From positions 930,001 through 994,000 of the forward strand of contig NZ_CP014671.1 of assembly GCF_001697225.1 (NCBI RefSeq): 64,000 bases of DNA, given 5' to 3'. Below, one piece after another: positions 63,610 to 64,000 of this stretch. The notes beneath the pieces are model-generated. The model saw nothing but the letters and a program-made list of their open reading frames with translations. It was not told the origin of the DNA and ran no database searches. The translations under genes were made by a program, and so were the position numbers. Positions within the stretch are counted from its first letter, which is position 1, and each line of letters opens with the position of its first letter. Source of the stretch: Immundisolibacter cernigliae (lineage in GTDB: Bacteria; Pseudomonadota; Gammaproteobacteria; Immundisolibacterales; Immundisolibacteraceae).

Positions 63610-64000
63610 ATGACAGGGCTTAATACAGGCACCGACGCCGCGCCCGGCCGGGCGGTGGCGTACGTGAACGTTGCCGATGACCAGGCCGGGCAGCGGGTCG
63701 ACAACTTCCTGATGGCGCGCTTTCGCGGCCTGCCGCGCAGCCGGGTGTATCGCCTGCTGCGCCGCGGCGAGGTGCGCGTCAACGGCGGTCGCATCGGCCC
63801 GGAACACCGACTGCAGGCCGGCGACCGGGTGCGCCTGCCGCCGGTCGACCTGCCGCCGCCCCGGCCGCCCGGGGAAGCGCCCGACCATCAGCTGCGCGAG
63901 CTGACCGGCAGCATCCTGTTCGAGAACGAGCGCCTGCTGGTGCTGGACAAACCCGCCGGCCTGGCCTGTCACGGCGGCAGCGGGGTCAGCTTTGGCGTGA
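63610..64000 (+). CDS. rluC: 23S rRNA pseudouridine synthase RluC (partial, C-terminus off the window)
   Basis: The visible 130 codons start at ATG 63610. They include an S4 RNA-binding domain (GQRVDNFLMARFRGLPRSRVYRLLRRGEVRVNGGRI) and the beginning of the catalytic domain (LLVLDKPAGLACHGGSGVSFGV). The GGSGVSFG sequence after the KPAG motif is characteristic of RluC, which modifies positions 955, 2504 and 2580 of E. coli 23S rRNA. The catalytic aspartate lies beyond the window. Divergence from rne is the conserved arrangement. Confidence 0.92.
   Translation, partial: MTGLNTGTDAAPGRAVAYVNVADDQAGQRVDNFLMARFRGLPRSRVYRLLRRGEVRVNGGRIGPEHRLQAGDRVRLPPVDLPPPRPPGEAPDHQLRELTGSILFENERLLVLDKPAGLACHGGSGVSFGV

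Overview
The window is 64 kb of uniformly GC-rich, gene-dense chromosomal DNA from a gammaproteobacterium. The best taxonomic evidence is gene order. The murA - ibaG - mlaB/C/D/E/F block sits beside hisG-D-C-B-H, rne and rluC are divergent, lpxK - UPF0434 - kdsB are consecutive, and the type II secretion operon runs gspC to gspM. A deep-branching high-GC gammaproteobacterium (Ectothiorhodospiraceae- or Immundisolibacter-like) would fit, but I cannot prove a genus from sequence alone. No prophage, insertion sequence, CRISPR array, rRNA or tRNA was seen.

Layout. (1) 1-10.7 kb, minus strand: one long run with many 4-nt overlaps, carrying mlaFEDCB (retrograde phospholipid transport), a YadG/YadH-type ABC exporter, ibaG, the monothiol glutaredoxin grxD, murA, hisG, hisD, hisC, hisB and the start of hisH. 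(2) 10.9-19.6 kb: a conserved 476-residue protein of unknown function, acnA, divergent purB with a small lipoprotein, then nagZ and mtaD. (3) 19.6-24.5 kb: leuA, preceded by an unannotated 42-codon leucine-rich leader ORF with its own promoter, then an SDR dehydrogenase and a two-subunit thiamine-diphosphate E1 enzyme without E2/E3. (4) 24.5-34.2 kb, minus: the type II secretion operon gspCDEFGHIJKLM, every junction overlapping or nearly so, with a Pho-box-like direct repeat upstream. (5) 34.5-42.4 kb: rlmI, a CHAD protein, a glutathione transferase inside a REP cluster, pyruvate carboxylase and a DapA-family aldolase. (6) 42.5-45.6 kb: a DOPA-dioxygenase-like protein, lpxK, a UPF0434 protein, kdsB and an Anbu proteasome-like protease. 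(7) 45.7-56 kb: an APC permease, a NodT-type outer-membrane efflux lipoprotein, a frame-disrupted GNAT acetyltransferase, an unrecognised 486-residue membrane-anchored protein, and a convergent RND pump, adaptor and LOG-family operon. (8) 56.2-64 kb: a YgjP-like metallopeptidase, glgX, a five-hairpin array, a RIO kinase, yajQ, rne and the start of rluC.

How the genes fit together. Most of the window is housekeeping: envelope biogenesis (Mla, MurA, LpxK, KdsB, NagZ), amino-acid synthesis (His, Leu), central carbon (AcnA, Pyc, GlgX), purine synthesis (PurB) and RNA metabolism (RNase E, RluC, RlmI). Protein secretion and drug or solute efflux are added to this. The less ordinary signals are the leucine leader before leuA, the Pho-box-like repeat before the secretion operon, dense arrays of perfect hairpins between genes, a possible -1 slippage site in the GNAT gene, and several conserved or unrecognised proteins of unknown role.
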